Part shown: positions 1 to 10,548 of the stretch, in pieces
Position numbering within the stretch: position 1 is the first letter of the stretch
Layout: every line of letters begins with the position of its first letter
NCBI RefSeq assembly: GCF_001649575.2
Contig: NC_051451.1
Span: 22,180,785 to 22,244,784 of the forward strand
Length of the DNA: 64,000 bases
DNA from: Kryptolebias marmoratus
Taxonomy: Eukaryota > Chordata > Actinopteri > Cyprinodontiformes > Rivulidae
Reading direction: 5' to 3'
Notes under the pieces: generated by a model
What the model was told of the DNA's origin: nothing
The model's database searches: none
What the model saw: only the letters and a program-made list of their open reading frames with translations
Made by a program: the position numbers and the translations under genes

Positions 1-2789
1 CTTCAAATTAGCTGCTGTTTCACTTTTTGCGTTTTCATTAAACTTCAGCTGTTCAGCATATCTTCAGCCGCTTTCAGCAAAATCATTCAGCAAAAAAAGC
101 ATTCACACTGCATTTTCGCAGGAAATGCAACTTCTCTAGTTTAAAATGGTTCTTAGCGATCAGATTGCGTTCAGATAGCACTGAATGGCCTCAATGAACA
201 CTGGAAGTGTTTTTCCACAAATCACCTTCAAAGGTGGTCCACCTCTGTAAGTGGTCTGAGGGAACACTCTTCCAGTGTGTTCACCCCTTTTATCCACATG
301 TTTGGCAGTGTGAACACAATCCGTCCTGAGCCTTACTGTAGGACCTCCTACTGAACTGACATGACCCCACACAAGCAGCAGAGGTAAATATCCACTCAGT
401 TGCTGCCTGATTTAAAGTAATCAAACAGTAATTCTTGTGAATATTTTGAAAATACTGCTATTTTTTTCTTTACTTACTGTTTTTGTTGTTTCCAGAGCTG
501 GTTTGACATGCCATGGTCACTGTGGGCTACAGAATACTGTACTGTGTCAATTACAGGACAGGAGTCTGATCAGCATTTTATTTACCTAATTAAACACAGT
601 GCTCAGTGGAGTTTTATAGGTTAATCTTTTGTCTTTGCTTTGATACAGAGTTAGGTACTCCTACTTTTGTAACATGGCTGCCTATATCTGCATACAGAGT
701 GGGTAAATGACGTCCAATCACAAAAATGTTTTGGGATACGCATTAACTGCTAGGTATGAATACACTCAATCACAGCTGACCTTTTCCAGTCACCCAAGTC
801 AGATTACAAACAACAAATCTGAACAGCCTCCAAGTCCTTACTGTATTTGTTTTCTCACATAATCTGCCAGATTTTTACGAGTGTCTGTATTTGGATACTT
901 GTTCATCAGGAACTATGAGAGGTTAATTACTATTCTCTCACCTTCTTATGGCACATTACAACTCTTATTAACACATTACAATCTAACACTATCACTATAA
1001 GTCCACATTTTCAGCTATATAAGCAGCTCCTCACAGCTTCATCCTAATACAACTGGCAGACCATAATGATTGGATTCTCATTGCAGACTTTAGACATTAT
1101 GCACTCAGAGCCTCACCCATTCAGCCAGAGTTTCTTTTCCTTATCACTTCACTTCAAGCACCCCAAAGATTTTCGACTCAAAAGACATGCCTGTTAACTG
1201 CACTGATAACAAAAAACTCCTTCCCACTCATGATAGTCTCAATGATTCCACAAAGTCACTCCTTCATCCTCAGCACACACTTTAGGCTTTCTAAATTTTC
1301 AAAGCCCTTTTCAGAATTGAATGTTTCTTTCTCAAAAGAGAAAACTTTAAGGTCGTGTACTTCCATAGATTTTCCAGACATCTCCCCAGACTTTGTCCTT
1401 TCATGCCTCTTTGGCCTTTAAGAAGTGCATCACAATGCTTTCCAACACAAGGATGAACAAGTGGCTGCTGCTGAGCTATTTCTGCCATTTTATTTGCGCT
1501 GACTACACATTTTTACACACAACAAAAGAGAACAGTCTGTACCTGAAGCAGCCCCTATTCACTTGAAGGTCCACGGATAATGCACTAAAACAGCTATGCT
1601 GAATGCAAAGTGTGTTAAGACCTGTCCCATTTATGCCCAGCAAATGTCAAGCTCCAATGCTAGCAGTTAGTCTGACAAGTGCTGTGCTTATAGGACTGAT
1701 GCCTACAAGGATTTTATGCTTTGAAATCTACAAAATATACTTGAATAAATCAAAAGACTTTATCGCTATATAAACACAACATGATAGTGCCTTCTGGATA
1801 ACATTTTGTATTTTTTAATTGTATAAAAACCTTTTTTTAAGTGAACTTTATCAGTTTTGTTTAGGAGCAAAATTCTGACTCGTGTGTAAAAGTGCAAATA
1901 TCTTGCACACACCAAACCCATCTTTTCTGGCTGAAGCTGTTTGCAAATCTGTGCATACAGTTAGAAATGTGTGAATGTACTGCAAAAGAAAAAAAAAAGC
2001 CATCCATATGCTGATAGTATGACTCCGAGAGCATCTCTATCAACCTGGAACATTGATTCAGAGAGATTTTTTTCAAGCAGCACCAGTTAGAGGTTTTTTT
2101 TTTTTGTTTGTTTGTTTTTTTTTATGAAATCTATCCATAAGCTTCAGTACTAAAAAGCCTGTTGCAAACTCATACTGAAGTAAGCACTCTTCAGTTCAAA
2201 GAAGTTTTGGACTCTTTTATTGCCACTTCATGCTGTGTTGAGATGATGAATCACAGGACCAGATCTGCCTACACTGAGGTGATGTTTTCTAATGAGAAGC
2301 AGAGCAGAGGAGAGTTGAGCCGTGATGAACTGTTCTTTATACTAAGAAATATGTTACACTGAAATTCTAAAAAAAAATTGAAGGGAATTTTAGTTTCAGA
2401 CAAAGTGGATTTAGCCATTTTGTTTATTTAGCTGCTTGGAGAACATTTTATGTTTGACTGTCTCTTGCTAAAAATTGTATTTGTTGAAGACAACTTGGAA
2501 AATATGATTTCAGGTTTTCAGTTTAACAATTTCAGATACGTGGGTGAACAAAAAAACATCCTGTTTTTGTGTAAGAAAAACTGTTTTTGTTAAATATTTC
2601 AAGAGAAGCTGACGGAACCAAAAATTAAGGCAAAACTATTCACTAAGTCAGGGGTCTCCAATTAAAATTCTGTGAGATCCGCCTAAAGAAATATTTCTAG
2701 AGCAAAGGTGCAGAGAGAAGCAGAGAGCAACCTCAGGTAGACGTAGGTCGTAACAAATGCTAAAAAAGCTACATCACGTGAAACAAATG

Positions 2790-2970
2790 ATCAGATATGT
2801 GGTAAATGCTGCAGTGCCTATGAAATATTACTACAAATTGTAGAAATGTTGCCTAAAATGAACTACCTTAACAGTTACACATGCTGCACTATCTAAATTC
2901 GATTTGTGTAAATGCAGGAAAAGATGTACCACCTACAAATAAATTACCATAACTACAGAAAAAGGACTAA
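2790..2970. repeat. Degenerate tandem repeat C, copy 2
   Basis: It contains GCTGCAGTGCCTATGAAATA, TTGTAGAAATGTTGCCTAAA, CATGCTGCACTATCTAAATT and AATTACCATAACTACAGAAA, diverged units of the array at 60290-60560. It is preceded at about 2651 by CAGGGGTCTCCAAT, which resembles a hAT terminus. Confidence 0.5.
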
Positions 2971-4211
2971 TGGTAATATTCTGTCACGGAGGCTGTCAAT
3001 TATTAAAATCAAGAACTACATCTAAAGTGACAGCAGAATCACCACAACATCAAAAGATTTTATCCAGAGCTCAATACATTAAAAAAAAAATTGGAAAAAC
3101 TGCCATTTTAAAATCTTTTTGTCCTCCAACAGTTCTGAAAGTCCCATGAAGTGTGCAAAATGCACAGAAAATAGACATGTACCAGTGGGGGGAAATGCCA
3201 TCATCTGAAAAAAAAATCCTCAATGCGTTTTCCTGTTAAATATTAATTTTTTTTTTATATATAGGATGCTCAAAGAAGTCTTTGATCCTAGTTGCCTTAC
3301 TTGGACTAGCACTCACAACCACCACAGCTCAACGTAATTTCACATAGCATTGAAGCACCCCTTCCCCCTGCAAACCTCTGAAAGAACTGGAACAGGTTCT
3401 TTTCAAAGCAAAGATTTATAAAAGTCGTGTAGCAAAACTTTTGTTACTTCTGCTTGGCATACTGAGCTGTCATCAGGCAAGAAGCAGGTCAAATGTACCC
3501 TTGCAGAGCCATGTTAAAGAATAGTTAATAAACACTGTGACTCTTCTTGTAAAGGCATCACAGATTAGCCAAGGTGTTTGCAAAATTCAAGGTTTTTTTA
3601 TTATCCCCACTGAGCAATTTGGTTTACCGTTGATAAACAAAAAAACATCAGTAATGTAGTAAACACTGTTTAAACCTGTTTTTTTTTACAAGGCTGATAG
3701 CTGATGGGATAAAAGACTTGAACTGTTTCAGTCTTCACCATGGCACCATGTTTTCCTCAGTGGACAGAGTCAGACTAGATGGATCTGGCTTTTATTCAAG
3801 GACCTGACCTTACACAAGTCACTGAGATTCTGGAGGGAAGTCCTTGCAATTTTGTTTCTGCAGACAGCTTTTCTGTTTAACAGAAGGGGACCTGTGTCAG
3901 CAGATAAATGGAAATGAAAGAAGTGACTCAAAAAAAAAGCAAAAATAAAATCTTTTAATAAAAGTCATGCGACTTTAAAACTGTGAAGATGACAGTAAAA
4001 GTGTGTATGATGTATGTCCTCTCCCTTTATGTACTCCTATACTCCCTAAAGTGAGTGCAGTTCAGCAACTTTTTGCCGCATTTATGTTTCTTAAGATTAA
4101 ATTGCACCAGCTGACAGATTTACTTACCAGAGCTTGATGATCTGAGCCTTCACTGCTGAGGAGGAATGCAGTAACAGATTCTTCTGCAAAATTTAATTTG
4201 ATGCAGAAACC

Positions 4212-4247
4212 TTGATTGCTCTGACAATCATTTGTCAGAGCAATCAA
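4212..4247. repeat. Perfect 16-bp hairpin, 4-nt loop
   Basis: Arms TTGATTGCTCTGACAA (4212-4227) and TTGTCAGAGCAATCAA (4232-4247) are exact complements around the loop TCAT. Confidence 0.9.
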
Positions 4248-5469
4248 TGTGGTTATCAAACAGAGAGACTTATTGCACATAATGCACAGAAAAAAGATGA
4301 GAATAAAAACAGCACTAGGAGGAAAATGACAGAACAAAGCAAACCATTGTTCACCCTCATCAGTTGTGATCTCATCGTTAAAAAGGTCCATCTGTCAGTA
4401 AATTGTCTTAGAGTCAGTGTTGTAAAAGTCCTTTAACCTGTCTACTAAAATGTGGGACTGGGTGCAAATAGAAGCAGAAGAAAAACTGAGAAAAGTAAAT
4501 AAAAGTTTTACTCTTCTGAAACCTACCATTGTCACCAAATGGCTAGCTGTGGTCCAGCTCTGGATGAAAATGAAGTCTTATCTGGACCCAGATTGGTCAT
4601 TAAATTTTAGCAGATTGAAATTATTATTTTTAAAAATGCATATGTTTGTTTACTTGTGCCCATTTTCTCATATTTGCATGAATTTATTTTATTTTACACA
4701 GCTTTTCCCACATTTGAGCCACATGCAGATGCACATTCAGATTCCAGTTTTTCCAACAAGATGTGTCCTCGGAAGACTTTTTGCCAAAGAGTTGTTACGG
4801 CATCCCATAAAACAAGCTGTAATGTTAGGTTTTATGTTGTCAGTTGTAACCCCAAGAGGAGGTAATGCTTGTGTTATGTTGACTGAGTCACAGTTTGCTT
4901 GTTTGTCTTTTTCATCATAAATATAAAAATTGCTGTAATCTCTCCTCCCATTCTGCAAAAAGATAATTGGCTTGAAAGGTACAGAAGCATTTTATTGAAA
5001 AAGCAAACTTCTAGTTTCCACACTCCTGGCTTTTGAAACAATTTGTAAAGTTTTTCCTGCAGTTATGTTGTTTATCTCTCTTTTTTTCTTTCTTTTTTTA
5101 AAGATTTTTTCCGATCACATTTGTTTTATTCAGAGGGTTTGTGAAGATGGAGAGAAGAGCCAAGCTTGTCTCAGGACCAGGCAAGACTCAGACTCCCTGT
5201 TGTGTGATCTGTTTGTGGTTGATTATCTCGGCAAAGACTAAAAATAGTCAAAGAGCGTCACAGTTTATAGGAAGAGACACTAACACAATGTGCCAGCCAT
5301 CCAACTCGCACATAGCTCTGCAGTCAGCATTAAATTTAATTGACTGCTTTTGGAATAATGAGATGCTTTCTTTGAACATAAATGTTGTTTTCTATCTAAG
5401 TTCTATAGAGTTTCACGAGAAGAAGAGCTTTAATATCACCTGCCGCCAAAAAGAAAAGCTGGACGATAT

Positions 5470-5846
5470 TGTTTTTGCTCGTGTTTATCTGTTAGTAAAA
5501 TATCTCATGAACCGCTGCATGAGTTTTAATGAATCTCTCAAAAACAATCATCGGTCGTACTTCTACAACTGATTCATGTTTGGAGTCACCCCAATTCAAG
5601 ATCAGCTTTAGCAAACACAAATTCAGTCCAATTTAAAGATATTAAGTTAAAATTTGATGTGGTTGTAGCTGAGAGTCATTCTTAAGTCATACTCTGAGTG
5701 CTTACAGATTTCACAAGATCTCACAATATCACAAGGGATTGTTTATATCATTTTTAAGGTTTGACCAAAATGACCATAACTCTGTCCCTTCTCATCATAC
5801 GATGATCTTAGTTTAACACCCAATATGTTCCTTCAAGGAATGCTAG
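5470..5846 (+). repeat. Dispersed repeat family A, copy 1 (interrupted by the hAT element)
   Basis: Related to other copies here by a core like AAAATATCTCATGAACC, then TTTTAATGAA and ATCTACAACTGATT; the 3' part TTTTTAAGGTTTGACCAAAA and GATGATCTTAGT is also shared. The copy resumes after the hAT element at about 6860 (acctttattt). Confidence 0.7.
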
Positions 5847-6851
5847 CAGGGGTGGAAATAAAAAATTTGTCCACCAGTGGACGCCATAGTGGCTGGTGGA
5901 CAAAATTTTTACCAGCCACTCAAATATTTTACCAGTCACTATTTTATGTTGTGACAAAAAGTTATTTCATATGATGATGATGATTGAGGTGAGTGGAAGC
6001 AGTTGTGGTGCAACTGCAAATTGCAAAAGTTACCAGGGGGAAAANNNNNNNNNNNNNNNNNNNNNNNNNNNNNNNNNNNNNNNNNNNNNNNNNNNNNNNN
6101 NNNNNNNNNNNNNNNNNNNNNNNNNNNNNNNNNNNNNNNNNNNNNNNNNNNNNNNNNNNNNNNNNNNNNNNNNNNNNNNNNNNNNNNNNNNNNNNNNNNN
6201 NNNNNNNNNNNNNNNNNNNNNNNNNNNNNNNNNNNNNNNNNNNNNNNNNNNNNNNNNNNNNNNNNNNNNNNNNNNNNNNNNNNNNNNNNNNNNNNNNNNN
6301 NNNNNNNNNNNNNNNNNNNNNNNNNNNNNNNNNNNNNNNNNNNNNNNNNNNNNNNNNNNNNNNNNNNNNNNNNNNNNNNNNNNNNNNNNNNNNNNNNNNN
6401 NNNNNNNNNNNNNNNNNNNNNNNNNNNNNNNNNNNNNNNNNNNNNNNNNNNNNNNNNNNNNNNNNNNNNNNNNNNNNNNNNNNNNNNNNNNNNNNNNNNN
6501 NNNNNNNNNNNNNNNNNNNNNNNNNNNNNNNNNNNNNNNNNNNNNNNNNNNNNNNNNNNNNNNNNNNNNNNNNNNNNNNNNNNNNNNNGGCACGGAGACG
6601 CAGGGGGAACCATAGACATAAGAGATTCTATTATGTCTATGGGGGGAACCGTATCTGATGGGGGAACGCGGCTCGACGTAACAGCAGCAACTCGAGCACA
6701 TTGCTGCCCCCTATATGTCAGGAGGACAAATAACACCTTTTCTGTTCAAATTGCCAACCTGCCACAGTGGCGTGTGTGTTGAACAAATTCACCCGCCACT
6801 TCAAATATTTACCCGCATTTGGCCGGTGGCGGGTGCTAATTTCCACCCCTG
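5847..6851. mobile_element. hAT-type DNA transposon (non-autonomous or truncated) with assembly gap
   Basis: The left end CAGGGGTGGAAAT and right end ATTTCCACCCCTG are inverted copies. They are flanked by perfect 8-bp target-site duplications AATGCTAG (5839-5846 and 6852-6859), the hAT signature. Inside both ends are related subterminal blocks (accagccactcaaatatttt, left; cacccgccacttcaaatatt, right). The interior is mostly Ns (6045-6588), so coding content cannot be judged. Confidence 0.85.
6045..6588. other. Assembly gap (544 N)
   Basis: Run of N inside the hAT element. Open frames drawn across it are meaningless. Confidence 1.
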
Positions 6852-7122
6852 AATGCTAGACCTTTATTTTAAAAGGGTTTAAGTTCACACTCTTTGTTCT
6901 GCAAAAGGCTTTATTATTTTTAAAAACTAAAAGCAGCAGTTACATGTCTCGGACAATAAAAAGCTCAGTGACACTAAAAAAACATTCAACAGATGTTTTT
7001 TTTTTTTTTTTTTTACCAGAACTCTCAGCAGTAACGTCTCTGAAGAAGCTTCAGTCCAAAGAGAACAACGAGCAGGAAAGCATTAATGGGCCGTTCTACA
7101 TCTATGAAGCTCCAAGCTGCGG

Positions 7123-10100
7123 TCAAGGTGTGTGGAAAGCGCTGTCGATGCATTCAGAACGCATCCGCTTGTCTGGATTGGTGTTGTCACGTAGCTGGTC
7201 TCTTCTGGGGATCTGTGGTAAGACCTCCACATCTTCGTCTGAGGTGGACGGATGAGTGAGGATGATCCGGGGGATCTGTGAGATTATAGGTTATCAAGAA
7301 AAGAAAAATGGATTGAAGAAAAAAAACATTAAGTTTTTAGGTGACAGATTTTCTAACATTATGGTTTTTATTGTAATTTTTTTATTATTCCAAAACTGAA
7401 AGGAAAATGAGTGATTATGTTTTTGCCCGTGTTTGTGTGTGTATGTGTTCGTTTGTACCGTTAACAAAAAGTCTCATGAACCAACGGATGGATCTCAATG
7501 AAACTTTCAGAAAGCAATTATTGGTTGTTAAGGACAGATGGGATGATAAGATGATCTTAGTCTAAAACTCTGGCATGAAAGGAGGCTGGGGATGTGTTCC
7601 TTCAAGGAAAGCTAGGCCTTTAATTTATATATATTTAGAACAAATGATGATGGGGACTTCAGTTGCTTACTGTCATTGTATGTTTCACCCCTTGAGCTGG
7701 AGCCTTTTTTAACCCCTCAGCTTCCGGTTTTGACACCATCCTTCTCCGATCTTTCTCCAAATCAGGCTAAAACAAACAAAAACAAGCTGATGTGAAGACG
7801 TTTGGCTTGATGCTTCTTGTAAAACATTGCCAAAATTTGAACAGTTTGTTCTGTTTGTGCTGTGCTTCAAGTAAAACACCCACAGTGCTGTTCCCATTGC
7901 AGATAACCGCCTCACTTTTCTTGGACAAACACTCTCCGGCGCTCTCCAGCTGGCCCCGTTTGCTTCTCGGGTCTTCGCTGGTCGGCCCGCACAGCTGTCG
8001 GCCCGTCGAGTCTGGAGGGTCCCGAGACCCGTCTGGGTCATGCACCTGTAGATGTAGCGACCTCCCTCTGAGCACTTTCATTCTGATGCAGCTCCCAGCG
8101 TTCCTGAGGGCGCTGACGGCTTCGTGGTGGGTCACGCCCTGCATGCTGAGGCCGTTGACCTGGAAGGACCAGGGTCATGGGGGGTGAAACCAACAGCATG
8201 TCTCAGAGAAACACATGTCGAGCCACACACACACTGTAGGTTTGCTACTAAACATAGAAAACGTCTGGAGATTTATTTTATTCCTTATTTGCTGTTTGTT
8301 AGTCTCAGCTTGGACTCCTTCAGTCACTGAGGGAGTCCAAGCTGAGTGTCCTCTGTTGGTGATATGATGCCCCCCACTGGAGACAAAAGTAATCACTGAA
8401 TTTAACACCTTCGTTTTAATTCACTTATAACTTATATCCAACAAGTTATGTTTTGCCAGTCAGTGAAGCAAAAATGATAATAATCTGATTTAAGAAACAT
8501 CTCCTACCTCCAACAACCTGTCTCCAACATGGATCCCAGCCTTTTCGGATGGCCCCCCTTTTGCTACTCGGGAAATAAAAATCCCCTGAAAAAATACAAA
8601 CAAATTAGTCCTCAACAAAGTTCTCAGAGCTGTTACAGTCGGTGCATTTGTTTTAAGATGTGCGAGTCTGTTGTTTCTTCATTCAGAATGTCAAACACTG
8701 GAGACAGAAGTCAATGTTAGGATTATTACATGAATGGAATTACTCTAGAGATAGTGAGCAGATTATCGTTTTGAAGTTTGTTGCCTTTCTAATAATGTAT
8801 AAAAGTTATGTTAGACCTCATCTTGAATAGTGAGTATAAGTCTGGTCACCTTATTTGGAGACACATAAATAATCATTAGAGAAGGTTCAAAGACCAGCAA
8901 CAAAGTTAATACCTGGATTACAGCACACCTCATATGAGAATGGGTTAAAAAAGGACTAAACATTAAAAAATAGAAGAATTGGGAGCGATTTGATCGACGT
9001 GTACAAATTATTCCATGGTTTAGAGTAACTTAATTATACTTTCTTTGAAAAACGGATCTTGTCTGTTGAGGAAAAGAGATGTAGGTTTATTGTTTAGTAA
9101 CAGAGCTGTTTGCTTATAGAACAATCTTTCTGAATATTATTATTTAATGTTATTTGATATTGATATTTCATACTTAATGTGATGTTTTTATTGTATGTAA
9201 TGTGTGCTTTTATATACTATTTTTTCACTCTAATAAATGAATATAAACAGAATGAATTATGAATGAACAATGCTGCTCCTGAACTCACCTCATCGTGGTC
9301 TTTGTAAGGCAAAGAACCCTTCCCACCAGCAATGCTGATCCCCAGACGACCGCTTTGACCCGACAGTTTGATCTGCAACTAAACAGAAACTGCTCCTTCA
9401 GAACTAAAAGCAGAACAATGCTCTGCTTTGGCCTGGTACGTGCAGTGCTCCGTGACAAAGACGATGGTCGACGCACAGCACGACCCCCAGGATTAGACAG
9501 AGAAACGCAACAGAAATAATTTGAGCTCCAGCCTAAATTTACACTTCCTGATACTGAAGAGATGAATTATTACGCAGACATTTTCAGATATCCTGCAACT
9601 GGAAACACCGTTACCCCCCAGGAGGGTTCCCATGGAGACTAAAGCAGGAGCTCATTAAGAGCTCTAGGATGCAAAAATTCCTTCGACCTCTTGGGTTTCA
9701 CCTCTAGGATGTGAGAAGTGACAAGGTTAGGCTCTGATCCCTGACCTCTGACCTTTCACAACTCTGGTGATAACACAATACTTGGTGCTTTCACCATCTG
9801 CCTGCAAGATAGTTTAATAAAGTCATTAGTAAATGACGTACAATAAACAATCTTGTTATTATCGCCTTCAGCTGAAAAGGTGAAGATGTGCTTGTGTTTG
9901 TCTGCTACCAAAGTATCTCACAAAGCACTGGATGAATTATAATGAAACTTGCAAAACGTAACCATTGGGTTGACATCTACAACTGATTAACTTTTGGAGT
10001 AAACCCGACTCATAATGGGCACCACAGCTAATAGACATTAGTCAATGTGAAAATGGCTATTACTCTGTTTTACGGATACTGAGTCATCAGAAAATAAAGT

Positions 10101-10548
10101 CCCTGTTATTTTCAAGGTTTGACCAAAATATCTACAACTGTCACTTCTCAACAGCATCAAAGGTGGCAGGTGATTCCTGCAAGAACAGCCATTATATTTA
10201 CAGGTCCTTAATCTAATCTGCAGTAAGTTTAGATCTGGTGGAAATCCGCAGCAGGTATCACTTTATTGAAAGAGTTTCTGGAAGCAACATGAGCTTGTTA
10301 AGCAGAAGTGGAACTGGAAAACAGACCTCCTCAGACGGTTCAATGTTCTGCGCCTTCTTCTCCACGCTGGAGCAACAGCCACATGCGTTTTTGGTGGCAG
10401 GAAACATCGGAGGTCCCCTCGGCTGGCGCTCTTTGTTTGCCGCCCAGGTGAAATGCGGGACGGCCCAGTTTTGGCTGCTGGTCCTGGGGGGCGGGTTAGT
10501 ATGAGGAATTCTACACTCCTGGAGGTAGTCAGAAAACATCGCCTGCTT
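7123..10548 (-). CDS. lrrc1: PDZ-domain exons downstream of lrrc1 (putative alternative 3' end of lrrc1)
   Basis: Six same-strand exon candidates lie beyond the lrrc1 stop: 10327-10548 (74 codons, starts KQAMFSDYLQEC, ends EPSEE), 9289-9378 (LQIKLSGQSGRLGISIAGGK), 8508-8585 (GIFISRVAKGGPSEKAGIHV), about 8046-8159 (VNGLSMQGVTHHEAV), 7671-7766 (PDLEKDRRRMVSKPE) and a terminal exon at 7123-7275 ending SAFHTP then TGA. All are GT-AG and can be phase 0, matching lrrc1 exon 13 (13405-13544), which also ends in phase 0. The middle three exons form a complete PDZ domain closest to Scribble PDZ1: carboxylate loop RLGISI, and a His at the start of helix B typical of class I PDZs. An AATAAA (minus strand) lies at 6910-6915. 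The donor of the fourth exon is uncertain: CAG/GTGCAT keeps frame but is weak. A stronger GTGAGG donor further on would hit an immediate stop in the next exon. The PDZ call is firm; joining to lrrc1 is inferred. Confidence 0.75.
7400..7625 (+). repeat. Dispersed repeat family A, copy 2 (internally deleted)
   Basis: It shares TCATGAACCAACGGATGGAT and AATGAAACTTTCAGAAAGCA with the family. It then jumps to GATGATCTTAGTCT and GTTCCTTCAAGGAAAGCTAG, which is the unoccupied version of the hAT target in copy 1. Confidence 0.7.
8046..8159 (-). CDS. Exon: PDZ helix B and last strand (3' boundary uncertain)
   Basis: The acceptor ccttccag precedes VNGLSMQGVTHHEAVSALRN, then AGSCIRMKVLRGR. Helix B starting THHEAV is characteristic of class I PDZs. 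The open frame continues well beyond 8046, so the exon may be longer. The boundary given here is the only obvious phase-0 donor that keeps the next exon (7671-7766) open. Confidence 0.75.
8304..8346. repeat. 43-nt near-perfect palindrome
   Basis: Arms CTCAGCTTGGACTCC (8304-8318) and GGAGTCCAAGCTGAG (8332-8346) are exact complements. The middle also pairs (TCAGT with ACTGA), broken only by one T-G position and a central C. Confidence 0.9.
8508..8585 (-). CDS. Exon: PDZ middle strands
   Basis: Twenty-six phase-0 codons lie between acceptor tttttcag and donor GAG/GTAGGA. They read GIFISRVAKGGPSEKAGIHV then GDRLLE, the usual PDZ run leading to a GDxLLxVNG motif that is completed by the next exon. 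Confidence 0.85.
8780..9140 (+). mobile_element. Decayed non-LTR retrotransposon RT fragment
   Basis: Reading past several stops and small indels gives VRPHLE, VWSPYLETHK, EKVQRPATKLIPGLQHTSYE and RRIGSDLIDVYKLFHGL. These are the C-terminal reverse-transcriptase motifs common in CR1/Jockey-like LINEs. It lies in the intron between two PDZ exons, on the opposite strand. Confidence 0.7.
9289..9378 (-). CDS. Exon: PDZ beta1-beta2 with carboxylate-binding loop
   Basis: Acceptor ctgtttag and donor GAG/GTGAGT bound 30 in-frame codons. The core GRLGISIAGGKGS and the end PYKDHDE match the Scribble PDZ1 pattern (GLGISIAGGKGS, PYKGDDE). This is the most diagnostic exon of the downstream cluster. Confidence 0.85.
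9880..10170 (+). repeat. Dispersed repeat family A, copy 3
   Basis: Contains AAAGTATCTCACAAAGCACT, ACATCTACAACTGATTAACT and TTTTCAAGGTTTGACCAAAA, matching copy 1 in the same order. It sits in the intron between the first two downstream lrrc1 exons. Confidence 0.7.

Larger units (their letters stand above)
1..5469. other. Left intergenic flank, no gene seen
   Basis: AT-rich DNA with short unsupported open frames only. It holds the degenerate AGC-type tract (about 1-140), poly-T tracts, tandem repeat C (2790-2970), a perfect hairpin (4212-4247) and a repeat B piece near 4573. In mammals MLIP and TINAG lie beyond LRRC1, but no exon of either was recognised. Confidence 0.6.

Noticed and set aside
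5141..5572. 143-codon plus-strand open frame
   Set aside because: Its 3' part is dispersed repeat family A and it has no recognisable domain, so a chance frame is more likely.
5896..6782. Several 220-265 codon open frames
   Set aside because: They are open only because they cross the 544-N gap; no real coding evidence.
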